DNA of 64,000 bases, taken from contig JAFWRM010000042.1 of assembly GCA_017519975.1 (NCBI GenBank), positions 1 to 64,000 of the forward strand, read 5' to 3'. Below the pieces are notes generated by a model. That model was given only the letters and a program-made list of their open reading frames with translations. It made no database searches and was not told the DNA's origin. Each line of letters begins with the position of its first letter. Positions within the stretch are counted from its first letter, which is position 1. The translations under genes were made by a program, and so were the position numbers. Origin of the DNA: Oscillospiraceae bacterium. GTDB lineage: Bacteria > Bacillota > Clostridia > Oscillospirales > Oscillospiraceae. Of the stretch, positions 8,193 through 19,418 are shown piece after piece.

Positions 8193-9221
8193 TCAGTTGC
8201 TTTCCGTCTTTCTTCGCAGCTGGCCGCACGAGGCGTCAATATCGCTGCCCAGTCGCCTGCGAACGGTCACCGTGATCCCGCTGTCGGTCAGGATACGGGT
8301 AAATCTTTCGATCTGCCGCGGTGTGCTGGGCTCCAGCCCCCGTTCCTCCACATAATTCAGACGGATGAGATTCACGTGAGCACCGGTACCCTTCAGCTTT
8401 TCCGCCAGCATCCGCGCATGACGATCCGTATCGTTGACCCCGCGGATCATGGCATACTCATACGAAATGCGGCGGCCGGTCTTTTCAAAGTATCGGGCGC
8501 ACGCCCTCAGCACCTCATCCACGCCGTACTTCCTGTTCACGGGCATTATGAGATCCCGCGTGTCATCGTCAGGGGCGTGAAGCGATACCGATAAAGTTAA
8601 TTGTAAATTATATTCCGCCAGTTTGTCAACTTTTTCGACCAGTCCGCAGGTGGACAGGGAGATATGACGCATTCCGATATTCAGTCCCTCCGGACTGTTG
8701 GCAAGGCGGAGGAACCGAAGGACGGAATCGAAATTATCCAGCGGCTCTCCGATCCCCATGAGCACGACATTGGAAATGCGGATCCCCAGATCTTTCTGGG
8801 CAAACAGTATCTGATCGAGCATCTCGGAAGGCTCCAGGCACCGGACAAGTCCGCCCAGCGTCGAGGCGCAGAAGCGGCATCCCATGCGGCAGCCCACCTG
8901 AGTGGACAGGCAGATGGAATGACCGTACCTGTATTTCATGACGACACTCTCCACGGTGTTGCCATCGCCGAGCTCCCACAGGTATTTTACCGTGCCATCC
9001 TTCTGCGAAACCTGCCGGCGCAGGATCGACGGGCAGGTAAGCGCGCACTCCTCCTCAAGTCTGCCGCGAAGCGAAGCCGGAAGGTTCGTCATTTCACTGA
9101 AGCTGCGGCATCCCGCATGAATCCAGGCGTATATCTGGGCGCCTCGGAACCTGGGTTGTTCCCACTGTTCCATCAACCCGACGATCTCATCAAGAGTAAG
9201 GGATTTGATATCCGTTTTCAT
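8193..9221 (-). CDS. rlmN: 23S rRNA (adenine(2503)-C2)-methyltransferase
   Basis: A 342-residue radical-SAM methyltransferase that methylates A2503 of 23S rRNA and A37 of some tRNAs. The Fe-S motif CRMGCRFC is visible, followed by ASTLGG. The second catalytic Cys lies near the end in DIDASCGQL. I chose ATG 9221 because GGAG lies 9 nt upstream; the ATG at 9230 would be only a few nt from that GGAG. It sits between rsmB (stop 19 nt upstream) and prpC, as in many Firmicutes. Confidence 0.95.
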   Translation of the reverse strand: MKTDIKSLTLDEIVGLMEQWEQPRFRGAQIYAWIHAGCRSFSEMTNLPASLRGRLEEECALTCPSILRRQVSQKDGTVKYLWELGDGNTVESVVMKYRYGHSICLSTQVGCRMGCRFCASTLGGLVRCLEPSEMLDQILFAQKDLGIRISNVVLMGIGEPLDNFDSVLRFLRLANSPEGLNIGMRHISLSTCGLVEKVDKLAEYNLQLTLSVSLHAPDDDTRDLIMPVNRKYGVDEVLRACARYFEKTGRRISYEYAMIRGVNDTDRHARMLAEKLKGTGAHVNLIRLNYVEERGLEPSTPRQIERFTRILTDSGITVTVRRRLGSDIDASCGQLRRKTESN

Positions 9222-9239
9222 TGGCAGCATCTCCGACCG

Positions 9240-10535
9240 TCATCCGGTCCGTCTCATTCTGCAGATAAAAAAGCCGTCTGTTCCGTCCCTGTGAGGGTAC
9301 AACGTGACCATTCCGCCCTGAATCCGTTTTTGTCCTATCTGAAACGCCTCGACAGAGAATTCCGGATGTCCGGTGAGGAAGCGATCCGCAACGTTCTCGT
9401 TCTCTTCCGGCAGTACCGTACAAGTGGTAAACAGCAGGATCCCACCTGGTTTCACATACCGGGACACATTCTCCAGTATGGCCGTTCCGATGGCAGGCAG
9501 CCCCGCTATGGACTCCTGCGTCTTGAACCGGATCTCCGGTTTCTTCCGGATCACACCGAAACCGCTGCAGGGCACATCGGCGATCACCAGATCCGCGGAC
9601 CGTTCATCCAGGGGAAGCGGCAGACGGCTGTCCGCCGCCGCGGTACGCATGCAGGTACATCCGAGCTTTTCCGCCTGACGGCGCATGAGTTCCGTCTTTT
9701 TTGAAGAGATATCAAAGGAATGAATGACGCCGTCGTTCTTCATCATCATGGCGCATGTGAAGCTTTTTCCTCCCGGTGCGGCGCAGACGTCAGCTACTGT
9801 CATGCCGGGCTCCGGTCCGCCAGCCGTCACAGCCAGAGCGGAGGCGGCATCCTGAACATATCCCCAGCCATCCTTCAGCAGATGCCCGGCCTCTTCCGTC
9901 ATCGCTGGAATACAGAACGCTCCTGTCTCATCCCGAACGGTCAGTCCCGCGGCGGCAAACGCCTCTTCGCAGCCGTTTTTCAGCGTATTCATCCGTATGG
10001 CGATGGGCGGCACAGCATTGTTGCCCGCAAGATAGGCACCGCACTCTTCGGTATTTCCGAATACCTGAAGCATCCTCTCTGTGAACCACAGCGGATGGCT
10101 GTACCTGACCGCGAGCCGTTCCGCCGACGTCCCCTCCGGTGCATCGGCCTCGCCCTCGTCTGCGATCCGTCGACATACCGCGTTGACGAGGCCGGCGGCT
10201 CTTGGCGCCTGCTTTCGGCACTCGGCCACAGCCTCGTTCACTGCTGAATACGCGGGGATCCGATCAAAATAAAGAAGCTGAGCCGCGCACACCCGCAGAA
10301 TGTTCCGCACCGCAGGCTGCAGCTCTTTCAGAGGCGTACGGCAGCGTCTCTGCAGCTGCCAGTCGAGCCACTTTTCATTCTGAAGCACCGTGTAAAACAG
10401 ACGGGCTGCAAAAGCCCGATCTCTGGGATCGCGGATTGGATCAAGCACGCCGTCAAGGATCCGCACGGCTTTCTCCGGTTCCTTCTCCGCCCTTATAAGC
10501 GCTTTACCTACGGCGGCGCGAACATTCACGCTCAT
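9240..10535 (-). CDS. rsmB: 16S rRNA (cytosine(967)-C5)-methyltransferase
   Basis: A 431-residue RsmB. The N-terminal NusB-like RNA-binding domain (about 1-135) is followed by a Rossmann methyltransferase domain with AAPGGKSF (AdoMet), DVPCSGFGV (one catalytic Cys) and TTCTVLPEENE (second catalytic Cys). It methylates C967 of 16S rRNA. Its ATG overlaps the fmt stop in an ATGA junction (10532-10535), so it is translationally coupled. The zinc peptidase gene that often lies between fmt and rsmB in Firmicutes is absent here. Confidence 0.95.
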   Translation of the reverse strand: MSVNVRAAVGKALIRAEKEPEKAVRILDGVLDPIRDPRDRAFAARLFYTVLQNEKWLDWQLQRRCRTPLKELQPAVRNILRVCAAQLLYFDRIPAYSAVNEAVAECRKQAPRAAGLVNAVCRRIADEGEADAPEGTSAERLAVRYSHPLWFTERMLQVFGNTEECGAYLAGNNAVPPIAIRMNTLKNGCEEAFAAAGLTVRDETGAFCIPAMTEEAGHLLKDGWGYVQDAASALAVTAGGPEPGMTVADVCAAPGGKSFTCAMMMKNDGVIHSFDISSKKTELMRRQAEKLGCTCMRTAAADSRLPLPLDERSADLVIADVPCSGFGVIRKKPEIRFKTQESIAGLPAIGTAILENVSRYVKPGGILLFTTCTVLPEENENVADRFLTGHPEFSVEAFQIGQKRIQGGMVTLYPHRDGTDGFFICRMRRTG

Positions 10536-11446
10536 AGCGCATGTCCTCTGAAATAATCTGAGGCGCGCATCCGCTTTCCACCGGGTGCCTGTATTTCGAG
10601 GACGGATATCACTCCGTCCGCGGCCGCAACGGCCATACCGTCGCCGTCTGCCTGAAGAACGGTCCCCGGAACGGCACTTCGGCCGCTCCCGGCCGCTGCC
10701 TTATGGATCTTATAACGGACCCCGTTCCATTCCGCGGTGGCGCAGGGCCAGGGATGAAGGCCGCGGATCCGGCACAGGATGTGCTCCACCGGCTGATTCC
10801 AGTCGATCGGCGACATCGCTTTCGTCAGAGGCGGTGCATAGGAGGCCTCTGTCTCCTTCTGCGGCGTACGGACAGCGGTGCCGTCCATCACGCTCCGCAG
10901 CGTACGTACCAGGAGCTGTCCCCCCACCGGTGCGAGGCGCTCAAACAGTTCGCCCGCGGTTTCTTCCGGAAGCACGTCCACGGCGATGCTGTCGATCACG
11001 TCTCCCGCATCAAGCCTTTCGGACATGTACATGGCGGACACGCCGGCCGTGGCGTCTCCGTTAAGGATCGTCCACTGGATGGGAGCGGCGCCTCGGTATC
11101 TGGGAAGCAGGGAGCCATGGATATTGATGCAGCCCGATTCCGGCAGGCGGAGCACCTCCGGGGGCAGCAGCCTGCCGTATGCTACGACAGCGATCACGGA
11201 AGGCGCCAGTTCTCTGAGACTCTCGACCGTCTCCGGTTCCGCAAACGTGGCGGGCTGATACACCGGCGTGCCGTTGGCTTCCGCGAGAAGCTTTACGGGG
11301 CAGGCCTGAAGACGGTGCCCGCGGTCTTTCGGCCGATCCGGCTGCGTAAAAACAGCGGACACGGAATATCCGGCGTCATACAGTGCCTGCAGAGACGCCG
11401 CGGCAAAATCCGGCGTGCCCATGAACACTACGTCATTCTTCCCCAC
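10532..11446 (-). CDS. fmt: methionyl-tRNA formyltransferase
   Basis: A 304-residue Fmt that formylates initiator Met-tRNA using 10-formyl-THF. FMGTPDFA opens the fold; the catalytic N-H-D set is in CINIHGSLLPRYRGAAP and ERLDAGDVI. A C-terminal OB-like tRNA-binding domain follows. No ATG fits the family N-terminus: the frame opens with TTG at 11452, and GTG at 11446 has GGAGG 9 nt upstream, so GTG is preferred. The gene overlaps the 3' end of def by about 14 nt, the expected partner that removes the formyl group. Confidence 0.95.
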   Translation of the reverse strand: MGKNDVVFMGTPDFAAASLQALYDAGYSVSAVFTQPDRPKDRGHRLQACPVKLLAEANGTPVYQPATFAEPETVESLRELAPSVIAVVAYGRLLPPEVLRLPESGCINIHGSLLPRYRGAAPIQWTILNGDATAGVSAMYMSERLDAGDVIDSIAVDVLPEETAGELFERLAPVGGQLLVRTLRSVMDGTAVRTPQKETEASYAPPLTKAMSPIDWNQPVEHILCRIRGLHPWPCATAEWNGVRYKIHKAAAGSGRSAVPGTVLQADGDGMAVAAADGVISVLEIQAPGGKRMRASDYFRGHAL

Positions 11447-11933
11447 TGGCAAGCTCCTCCGGCGTCATCATTCTCTCGGCCAGATCCGTGAACAGGATGC
11501 CGCTCAGATGATCGATCTCATGACAGAAGCATCTGGCGGTAAGACCGTATCCGGAAACGGTAAATTCCCTGCCATATCTGTCCTGTGCCTTCACCGTCAC
11601 GGTTTCCGGTCGGGTCACAATGCCATATTCTCCCGGCACGCTGAGGCAGCCCTCGGGCCCCGTCTGCTCCCCGGCTTTCTCAACGATCTGCGGATTGATC
11701 AGTTCGATGATCTGCTCTTCTTCCGTCAGATCTTCCCGATTCGTATCCATGACCAGGATCACATCCCGGAGCACTCCCACCTGTGGGCCGGCCAGTCCGA
11801 CCCCTCCCGCGTCCAGAAGAGTTTCTTTCATATCGTCCAGCAGCTGATGCAGCCGATCGTTGAATTCGGTCACCCTCCTGCTGGTCTTTCTCAGTCGGGG
11901 CTCCCCTGTCTTCAGTATGTTTCTCAATGCCAT
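11433..11933 (-). CDS. def: peptide deformylase
   Basis: A 166-residue metal-dependent deformylase that removes the N-formyl group from nascent proteins. All three family motifs are present: GVGLAGPQVG, EGCLSVP and HEIDHLSG (His/Glu/His with the Cys coordinate iron or zinc). The ATG at 11933 is preferred because AAGGAG lies 9 nt upstream; an in-frame GTG at 11960 would overlap the priA stop. It lies 20 nt after priA and overlaps fmt. Confidence 0.96.
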   Translation of the reverse strand: MALRNILKTGEPRLRKTSRRVTEFNDRLHQLLDDMKETLLDAGGVGLAGPQVGVLRDVILVMDTNREDLTEEEQIIELINPQIVEKAGEQTGPEGCLSVPGEYGIVTRPETVTVKAQDRYGREFTVSGYGLTARCFCHEIDHLSGILFTDLAERMMTPEELASGEE

Positions 11934-11953
11934 TGCTCTCGTCTCCTTCCGAA

Positions 11954-14182
11954 TCAGCACTCTGAGTCCGCATAGATCAGTACGCCCCTGGTCCTCCGGT
12001 CGGAGGGCAGCGTACGCACCACATAGCCGATGGTTCTTCGATTATCTCTGGTATCTCCGCAACATACGGTGACCTTATATCGATATCTTCCGTTCATTCT
12101 CGTCACGGGTGCCGCCGCCGGACCCAGCACGTCCGCCTCAGGGTCCTTTATGCTATCTCTCATCATCGCCGCCGCCATAGCGGCCGTCCGCAGCACGGCG
12201 GTCTCGTCCGCGCCGGAGCAGGTTATGGTATACAGCGTGCGGAACGGCGGCAGTTTCAATGCGCGACGGATCTCGATCTCCCTGCCGTAAAAGCCGTCGT
12301 AATCCTGATGGGCGGCGGACCGGATCACGTCGTTTTCCGGAGTGAATGTCTGTATAACAGCCCTTCCGGATGCGTCTCCTCTTCCGGCCCGGCCGATGAC
12401 CTGTGAAATCAGTGAAAACGTTCTCTCACGCGCGCGGTAATCCGACGCATACAGGCCCGCGTCGGCGTTCAGGACTCCCACAAGGGTAACGTCCTCAAAA
12501 TCCAGACCTTTGGCCACCATCTGAGTCCCCAGAAGGAACGGTACTTTCTCGTCCCGGAACCTGTCCAGCAGTTTTTCATGAGAATGGGACAGGGAGACGG
12601 TATCCGCATCCATCCGAACAACGTCACGATCCGGAAATGCCTCGCGCACCTGTTCTTCGATCTTCTGCGTGCCGGAACCGAGATATTTCAGTTCCTGTCC
12701 GCACTCAGGACAGACTCTTTCTCCCTCGCGGGAATATCCACAGTAGTGGCACATCATCCGGCGGTTGGCCGTATGATAGGTCAGAGAGACGCTGCATCGG
12801 GGACATTCATAAGTAAACCCGCACTCAGGGCAGACGACGCTGGAGTAGGCGCCGCGGCGATTAAGGAAGAGTATCGTCTGTTTGGATTCTTTCACATTCT
12901 GACGCATTTCCTCGAGCAGCACGCCGCTGAGATCTCCGCGGTTCCCTTTCTGCAGCTCCGCTCTCATGTCGGCCATGATTACGGCGGGCAGCGGCTTTCC
13001 GTTGAATCTCTTCCGGAGCTCGTAAAATGAATAATCCCCGTTCACTGCGTGATACATCGTACCGACGTCCGGCGTGGCTGAACCCAGAAGCAGCATCGCC
13101 CCGGCTTTGGCGCAGCGATACTTCGCCACATCACGCGCATGGTATCTGGGACTGGATTCGGATTTGTAGGAGGTCTCGTGTTCCTCATCCATTATGATAA
13201 GGCCCAGTTCGTGCACCGGAGCAAAAACGGCCGAACGGGTTCCCACGACCACGCGGGCATTTCCGCTTCTCACACGCTTCCATTCGTCATATCTCTCTCC
13301 GGCTGAAAGACTGCTGTGCAGAAGCGCGACCTGATCCCCGAACTGTGAGGTAAATATTCCAACGAGCTGCGGCGTCAGGGCGATCTCAGGAACCAGGACG
13401 ATTGCCGACCGTCCTCTCCGCAGAATCTCACGGATCAGGAAAATGTAAATGCTGGTCTTCCCGCTCCCGGTGACTCCATACAGGAGGGCCGCGGAGGCCT
13501 CCGCTCCCGTCATCTGCTCCAGGAGGCTTTGAAATACGACTTCCTGTTCCTGGTTCAGTGAAATGGGACTGTATTCCGTTGTGCGTACCGTCGGCCGTCG
13601 GAGCACCTCCCGCGGCCGGACGATGACAAGCTCCTGCTTTTCCAAAGCGCGTAGAGACTCTCTTCCCGCGCCGGAATACGTCAGCAGATCGGGCACCGAG
13701 GCCTCTCCCACCTGGGCAAGCACCTCCAGCAAAGCGGCCTGTTTGGGAGCCGTCTGCCTTTTTCTCTGTGCTGCTTCCCACGCTTCCTCCCCGGTCACGG
13801 CCAGCATGCTGAACAGAACGGTCTTATCGCGTACCTGCCGCTCACTTCCCTTAAACCAAAGCCCGGCGGGAAGCATCGCGCGGAACGCTTCGTACGCCGT
13901 ACAGAAAAACCTCTCTCTCATCCACACCGCGAGCTTTATCTGTTCCTCCGTAATGATCGGATGTGTCTCAAGCGCGGACGCCACCGGCTTCCGCCGGGAG
14001 GCGGGTCCCCTTTCATCGACGGAAAGCACGACGCCTTCTCTTGTTCGGTTGCCTCTTCCAAACGGAACGAGCACCCGCAGTCCGGGAACAACCGTCTGCT
14101 TCAGGGACTCCGGTACAGAGTATTCATAAGGCTTATCGGCGCTGTAGGGCAGCTCCGATACGGCGATCTGCGCACACAACAC
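11954..14182 (-). CDS. priA: primosomal protein N' (PriA helicase)
   Basis: A 742-residue PriA, the 3'-5' helicase that reloads the replisome at collapsed forks. The N-terminal 3'BD domain starts with LCAQIAVSELPYSADKPYEY. Walker A is GVTGSGKTS and the DEAH-type box is DEEHE. Eight zinc-binding cysteines run from CPECGFTYECPRC through CHYCGYS to CPECG. The open frame extends to 14446, but that part is a shadow of rpoZ. The real start is the GTG at 14182, with GGAGGTG 8 nt upstream. A strong hairpin without a U-tract (14206-14236) lies just before it. Confidence 0.95.
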   Translation of the reverse strand: MLCAQIAVSELPYSADKPYEYSVPESLKQTVVPGLRVLVPFGRGNRTREGVVLSVDERGPASRRKPVASALETHPIITEEQIKLAVWMRERFFCTAYEAFRAMLPAGLWFKGSERQVRDKTVLFSMLAVTGEEAWEAAQRKRQTAPKQAALLEVLAQVGEASVPDLLTYSGAGRESLRALEKQELVIVRPREVLRRPTVRTTEYSPISLNQEQEVVFQSLLEQMTGAEASAALLYGVTGSGKTSIYIFLIREILRRGRSAIVLVPEIALTPQLVGIFTSQFGDQVALLHSSLSAGERYDEWKRVRSGNARVVVGTRSAVFAPVHELGLIIMDEEHETSYKSESSPRYHARDVAKYRCAKAGAMLLLGSATPDVGTMYHAVNGDYSFYELRKRFNGKPLPAVIMADMRAELQKGNRGDLSGVLLEEMRQNVKESKQTILFLNRRGAYSSVVCPECGFTYECPRCSVSLTYHTANRRMMCHYCGYSREGERVCPECGQELKYLGSGTQKIEEQVREAFPDRDVVRMDADTVSLSHSHEKLLDRFRDEKVPFLLGTQMVAKGLDFEDVTLVGVLNADAGLYASDYRARERTFSLISQVIGRAGRGDASGRAVIQTFTPENDVIRSAAHQDYDGFYGREIEIRRALKLPPFRTLYTITCSGADETAVLRTAAMAAAMMRDSIKDPEADVLGPAAAPVTRMNGRYRYKVTVCCGDTRDNRRTIGYVVRTLPSDRRTRGVLIYADSEC

Positions 14183-14205
14183 CCGCTGCTCACCTCCACA
14201 TCGGA

Positions 14206-14236
14206 GGGCAGGAAGCGAATGATTCGCTTCCTGCCC
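14206..14236. repeat. 15-bp inverted repeat between rpoZ and priA
   Basis: Arms of 15 bp (GGGCAGGAAGCGAAT and its complement) flank a single G, giving an RNA hairpin with a 13-14 bp stem. On the minus strand it is followed by CTCCGATGTGG, not a U-run, so it is not a standard terminator. It lies 8 nt after rpoZ's stop and about 10 nt before the priA Shine-Dalgarno. It may be an RNA processing or stability element. Confidence 0.75.
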
Positions 14237-14244
14237 GTTTCCCG

Positions 14245-14439
14245 TCATACAGTGTGGGTCTTCAATTTGCCGGACGCCAGTTCGTCGATGGCGATGGAAA
14301 CCGCCTTTTCCGGCAGGGGTTCTCCGGCTTCCTCCGCCGCGGCGGAGATCTCTCTGGCGCGATAGGCCAGAACGTTGACAAGCATGTACCGGCTGGGGAC
14401 CTTTTCCAGCATTTTTGACAGAGACGGATACAGCATCAT
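14245..14439 (-). CDS. rpoZ: RNA polymerase omega subunit
   Basis: A 64-residue omega subunit, which helps fold and assemble the beta' subunit of RNA polymerase. SRYMLVNVLAYRAREI matches the conserved helix (usual consensus RYxLVxxxAxRAR). The KAVSIAIDELASGKL segment is the C-terminal helix. It overlaps the gmk stop in an ATGA junction (14436-14439). The gmk-rpoZ pair is standard; in many Firmicutes coaBC follows before priA, but here only a hairpin separates rpoZ from priA. Confidence 0.93.
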   Translation of the reverse strand: MMLYPSLSKMLEKVPSRYMLVNVLAYRAREISAAAEEAGEPLPEKAVSIAIDELASGKLKTHTV

Positions 14440-15008
14440 AATTCACTCATTCCTCTTTTCCTTCTGATAATGTCTATGATCTCTCCTGCCGCACGGTCGA
14501 CCTCGTCGTTTACCACGACACAGTCGTAACGTTCAGCCATGGGAAGTTCCTTTTTTGCCGTCTTCAGGCGGCGACGGATGGACTCTTCACTGTCGGTTCC
14601 TCTTCCCCGGAGCCTGCGCTCCAATTCCCTGAGAGAAGGGGGTTTCAGAAACACAGCAAGAGCCTCTGGGATCTTTTCCTTCACCTGCAGAAAACCCTGT
14701 ACCTCTATTTCGAGAATGACAAAATTTCCGGCGTCCGTCTGTTCCTCCAGCGGCGCCAGAGGCGTTCCGTAATAGTTTCCGGAATATTCGGCGTACTCGA
14801 GAAACGCGCCTTTTTCGATCATCTCTTCGAATTCTTCCCGTGAGATGAAATGATACTCCACCCCATCCGTTTCGCCTTCACGAGGCGCCCGGGTAGTGGC
14901 GGAAACGGACACTCTGACGTTATCCGTCAGTTCCATGATGCGCCGGATCACAGTTCCCTTTCCTGTCCCGGACGGTGCCGAGAAAATGATCAGCTTTTCA
15001 GGTCTCAT
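14436..15008 (-). CDS. gmk: guanylate kinase
   Basis: A 190-residue kinase that converts GMP to GDP with ATP. The P-loop is [15 protein letters not shown]; the GMP-binding segment [21 protein letters not shown] and the LVIEIEVQG-like strand ([10 protein letters not shown]) follow. The ATG at 15008 is preferred to the TTG at 15035: it has GGAAGGGG about 12 nt upstream and gives the standard N-terminus. It overlaps the end of remA by 11 nt and rpoZ by 4 nt. The remA-gmk-rpoZ order is classic for Firmicutes. Confidence 0.96.
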   Translation of the reverse strand: MRPEKLIIFSAPSGTGKGTVIRRIMELTDNVRVSVSATTRAPREGETDGVEYHFISREEFEEMIEKGAFLEYAEYSGNYYGTPLAPLEEQTDAGNFVILEIEVQGFLQVKEKIPEALAVFLKPPSLRELERRLRGRGTDSEESIRRRLKTAKKELPMAERYDCVVVNDEVDRAAGEIIDIIRRKRGMSEL

Positions 15009-15273
15009 TCGCGTTTCTATCCCCTTCCGTTCCAACGGCCCTTCCGGTCATTCGTCCGGCGACCGTTTCGGGCTGCAGCGCCGAAAGGACAACATATCCG
15101 CAGTCTGTAACCAGTACGGCCCTTGTCCTTCTTCCGAAAGTCGCATCGATCAGCCTTCCCGCGTCGCGGGCGTCTGAGATGATCCGACGGATCGGCGCGG
15201 ACTCGGGACTGACAACCGACACGACCCTTTCCGCGGAGATCAGATTGCCAAAACCAATATTGATCAGAGTCAT
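14998..15273 (-). CDS. remA: RemA-family DNA-binding regulator (DUF370)
   Basis: A 91-residue RemA/DUF370 protein. In Bacillus, RemA forms DNA-binding rings and activates biofilm matrix and osmoprotection genes. The conserved start [29 protein letters not shown] and the [20 protein letters not shown] segment are both visible. The length is typical, with a slightly extended polar tail that overlaps gmk. It lies 13 nt after yicC's stop, in the usual yicC-remA-gmk-rpoZ order. Confidence 0.93.
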   Translation of the reverse strand: MTLINIGFGNLISAERVVSVVSPESAPIRRIISDARDAGRLIDATFGRRTRAVLVTDCGYVVLSALQPETVAGRMTGRAVGTEGDRNANET

Positions 15274-15286
15274 AGGCTGCCCTCCG

Positions 15287-16165
15287 TCACTCGATGTTCT
15301 GGATCTGTTCCCGGATTTTCTCGATCTCAGCCTTGATGTCGATCACGATCCGTGCGATCTCTCCGTCGTTCCCCTTGGAGCCCAGGGTATTGGCTTCCCG
15401 ATTCATCTCCTGAACAAGGAAGTCCATTTTTCGTCCCGTAGGTCCGTCGCCGTCCAGCATGCCGCGCATCTGCTGGATATGGCTTCTCAGACGTACGATC
15501 TCTTCATTCACAGCTACACGGTCCGCAAAGATGGCCGCTTCGGTGAGGATGCGGCTCTCCTCGATGTCTGTGCTTTCCAGTACTTCCCGCATCCGGGCCA
15601 GCAGCTTTTCGCGATAGGCCTTCACAGTCTCCGGCGATCGTGCTTCCGCCAGATCTGTAAGCCGTTCGATCTCAGCCAGCCTCAGCAGAATGTCCTCCCG
15701 CAGTTTTCCACCCTCCGCAAGGCGCATGCCATCATAGCTTTTCATGGCCTCGTCCATGATCCGGCACAGCTCCGCAGACAGGCTGTCCGTGTCCGTCTCC
15801 TTCTTTCTGACGGTCAGCACGTCCTGAAATCTGGCCAGATCCAGAGCGGAGAGAGACAGCGGAATCCCATAAGTCTCGGACAGCGACCGCATCGCTTCGA
15901 CATAGGCGTCCGTTACCGTACGGTTCACCTCAACGGTCAGATCTTCTGCCCCGGAGGAATCTATGGTCACGTATACGTCAACTTTGCCTCGGGATACATG
16001 CCTGCCGACGACTTCCTTCAGCGCGTCCTCCATGGACGTATACACTCTGGGAATGCGTATATTGCAGTCCAGATAGCGGTTGTTGACGCTGCGCACCTCG
16101 ATCGTAAGCGAAAGACCTTCGCTCTCTCCCGCTGCGCAGCCGTAACCGGTCATGCTTCTAATCAT
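15287..16165 (-). CDS. yicC: YicC/YloC-family endoribonuclease
   Basis: A 292-residue YicC-family protein; members act as RNases involved in RNA turnover. The diagnostic N-terminus IRSMTGYG is followed by [11 protein letters not shown], and the C-terminal family helix contains [22 protein letters not shown] chose ATG 16165 since AGAGGTG lies 5 nt upstream; an in-frame start at 16180 would overlap the preceding gene. It leads the remA-gmk-rpoZ cluster and may share the transcript of the upstream membrane protein, whose stop lies 11 nt before this start. Confidence 0.94.
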   Translation of the reverse strand: MIRSMTGYGCAAGESEGLSLTIEVRSVNNRYLDCNIRIPRVYTSMEDALKEVVGRHVSRGKVDVYVTIDSSGAEDLTVEVNRTVTDAYVEAMRSLSETYGIPLSLSALDLARFQDVLTVRKKETDTDSLSAELCRIMDEAMKSYDGMRLAEGGKLREDILLRLAEIERLTDLAEARSPETVKAYREKLLARMREVLESTDIEESRILTEAAIFADRVAVNEEIVRLRSHIQQMRGMLDGDGPTGRKMDFLVQEMNREANTLGSKGNDGEIARIVIDIKAEIEKIREQIQNIE

Positions 16166-16176
16166 TGGAACACCTC

Positions 16177-18173
<1,997 letters not shown>

Positions 18174-18174
<1 letters not shown>

Positions 18175-19418
18175 CAGCTTTTCCCGCTTCGTACGTTGAT
18201 CTTATATCTCCCGATCTCTCCGATATGCTGGAAGCCGTCGATGTATATGCTGGCGTCCACATCAAACACTCCGGCAGCCTTGATGGACGACAGGTCGGCA
18301 ACGATCCGCACGTTTTCCGCCTGCACTTCCGATATCTCATCCGAACGTCCTCTGAGCGTGATATCCACGGTCTGCGTGATCAGTTCGATATCAAAGCCCG
18401 CGGGCTGATTGATAACTTCAATATTGGATACGGACAGCTTGGTCACGTCGAGTCCTACCACGCGCACGCTCACATCCGCGGTGGTGATGCCCGTCTTGTT
18501 GGAAACATTATCCGGCAGCACGATGGTCCTGGTCTCTGAATACGTTGTCTGAAAAGACGTCAGATCCACAGTTCCCAGCACAATCTTGTTCAGAGATTCA
18601 ATGATCGACGGATCTCCGGAAAGCGTCAGCGCGGATGGGGTGATCTCCACAACGGTATTGGTCTCATCGGCTCCCGCTCCGTTGATCAGGTTGACCATCA
18701 GCGGTACTTCTTTGACCATGAGCACTTCCTGCACTACGGTGATCTGATCGACGGAGGTCTTGATGTTCTCCGCCGTCACTTCGTTGTTGGCCTCGTCCAT
18801 CAGGACAAATGGCTGCGTGGAGGAAAGCGTCTGCGTAATACTGTCCCCCCCCAGCGTCACCCAGGCATAGGATATTCCAGCGATCTCGTCCTCCGGACCG
18901 GAGATCTCTATGGTCCCGGGCGTAAATTCAATGCTTCCGCCCATGTAGCCCTCCGCGATCTGACCGTCGAACATCCCGCGGACCGGTATTTCGGTCTTTA
19001 CCATTTTTTTCACGGTGACGGTAGCATAATTAACCGAGGCGCTGACCAGTTTCACGTCAGCCGCTTTTGTCCCTTCTCCGTAATCGATGGCATATTCCAG
19101 AAAATGAGTGCCCGCCGTACGGATCTTTGACATGTCCACGGTGACTGTGATGTCATCTTTGTTCAGTTTTGCCACAGTAAGCTGCTTGCCTGACAGCTTG
19201 AGGTTCAGTTTGTCAACGCTCCGGTTTGTAACCACCAGATCGTTCTCCTCCAGGACATCCTCTCCGGTATAGCGTATCTCGATCCCGGAAACATCCACCG
19301 TTCGCTCCTGCTTCTCATTGATGGATATCGTATACCACAGGAAAAAAGAAATGAGAAGGGAGAGAATGATGAACAGAAGCCGTGTACCGAAGGCAACGTT
19401 CGTTTTATCCTTATGCAT
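18174..19418 (-). CDS. cdaR: CdaR, YbbR-domain regulator of the diadenylate cyclase
   Basis: A 414-residue membrane-anchored protein: one N-terminal transmembrane helix (about 12-30, FIILSLLISFFLWY), then four YbbR repeats facing outward (visible as repeated VSGIEIRYTG, VKTEIPVRGMFDG, VKEVPLMVNLING and VTKLSVSNIEVINQPAGF units). CdaR contacts CdaA and tunes c-di-AMP synthesis in response to the envelope. It overlaps the cdaA stop by 8 nt and the DUF5685 start by 1 nt. glmM, which completes this operon in many Firmicutes, is not next to it here. Confidence 0.94.

Noticed and set aside
6456..8594. 712-residue plus-strand open frame
   Set aside because: Antisense to pknB, prpC and rlmN, whose products are complete and recognisable. 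High GC with biased codon use gives long open antisense frames.
11954..14446. 830-residue version of PriA
   Set aside because: The first 88 codons overlap rpoZ out of frame. GTG 14182 with GGAGGTG gives the correct family N-terminus.
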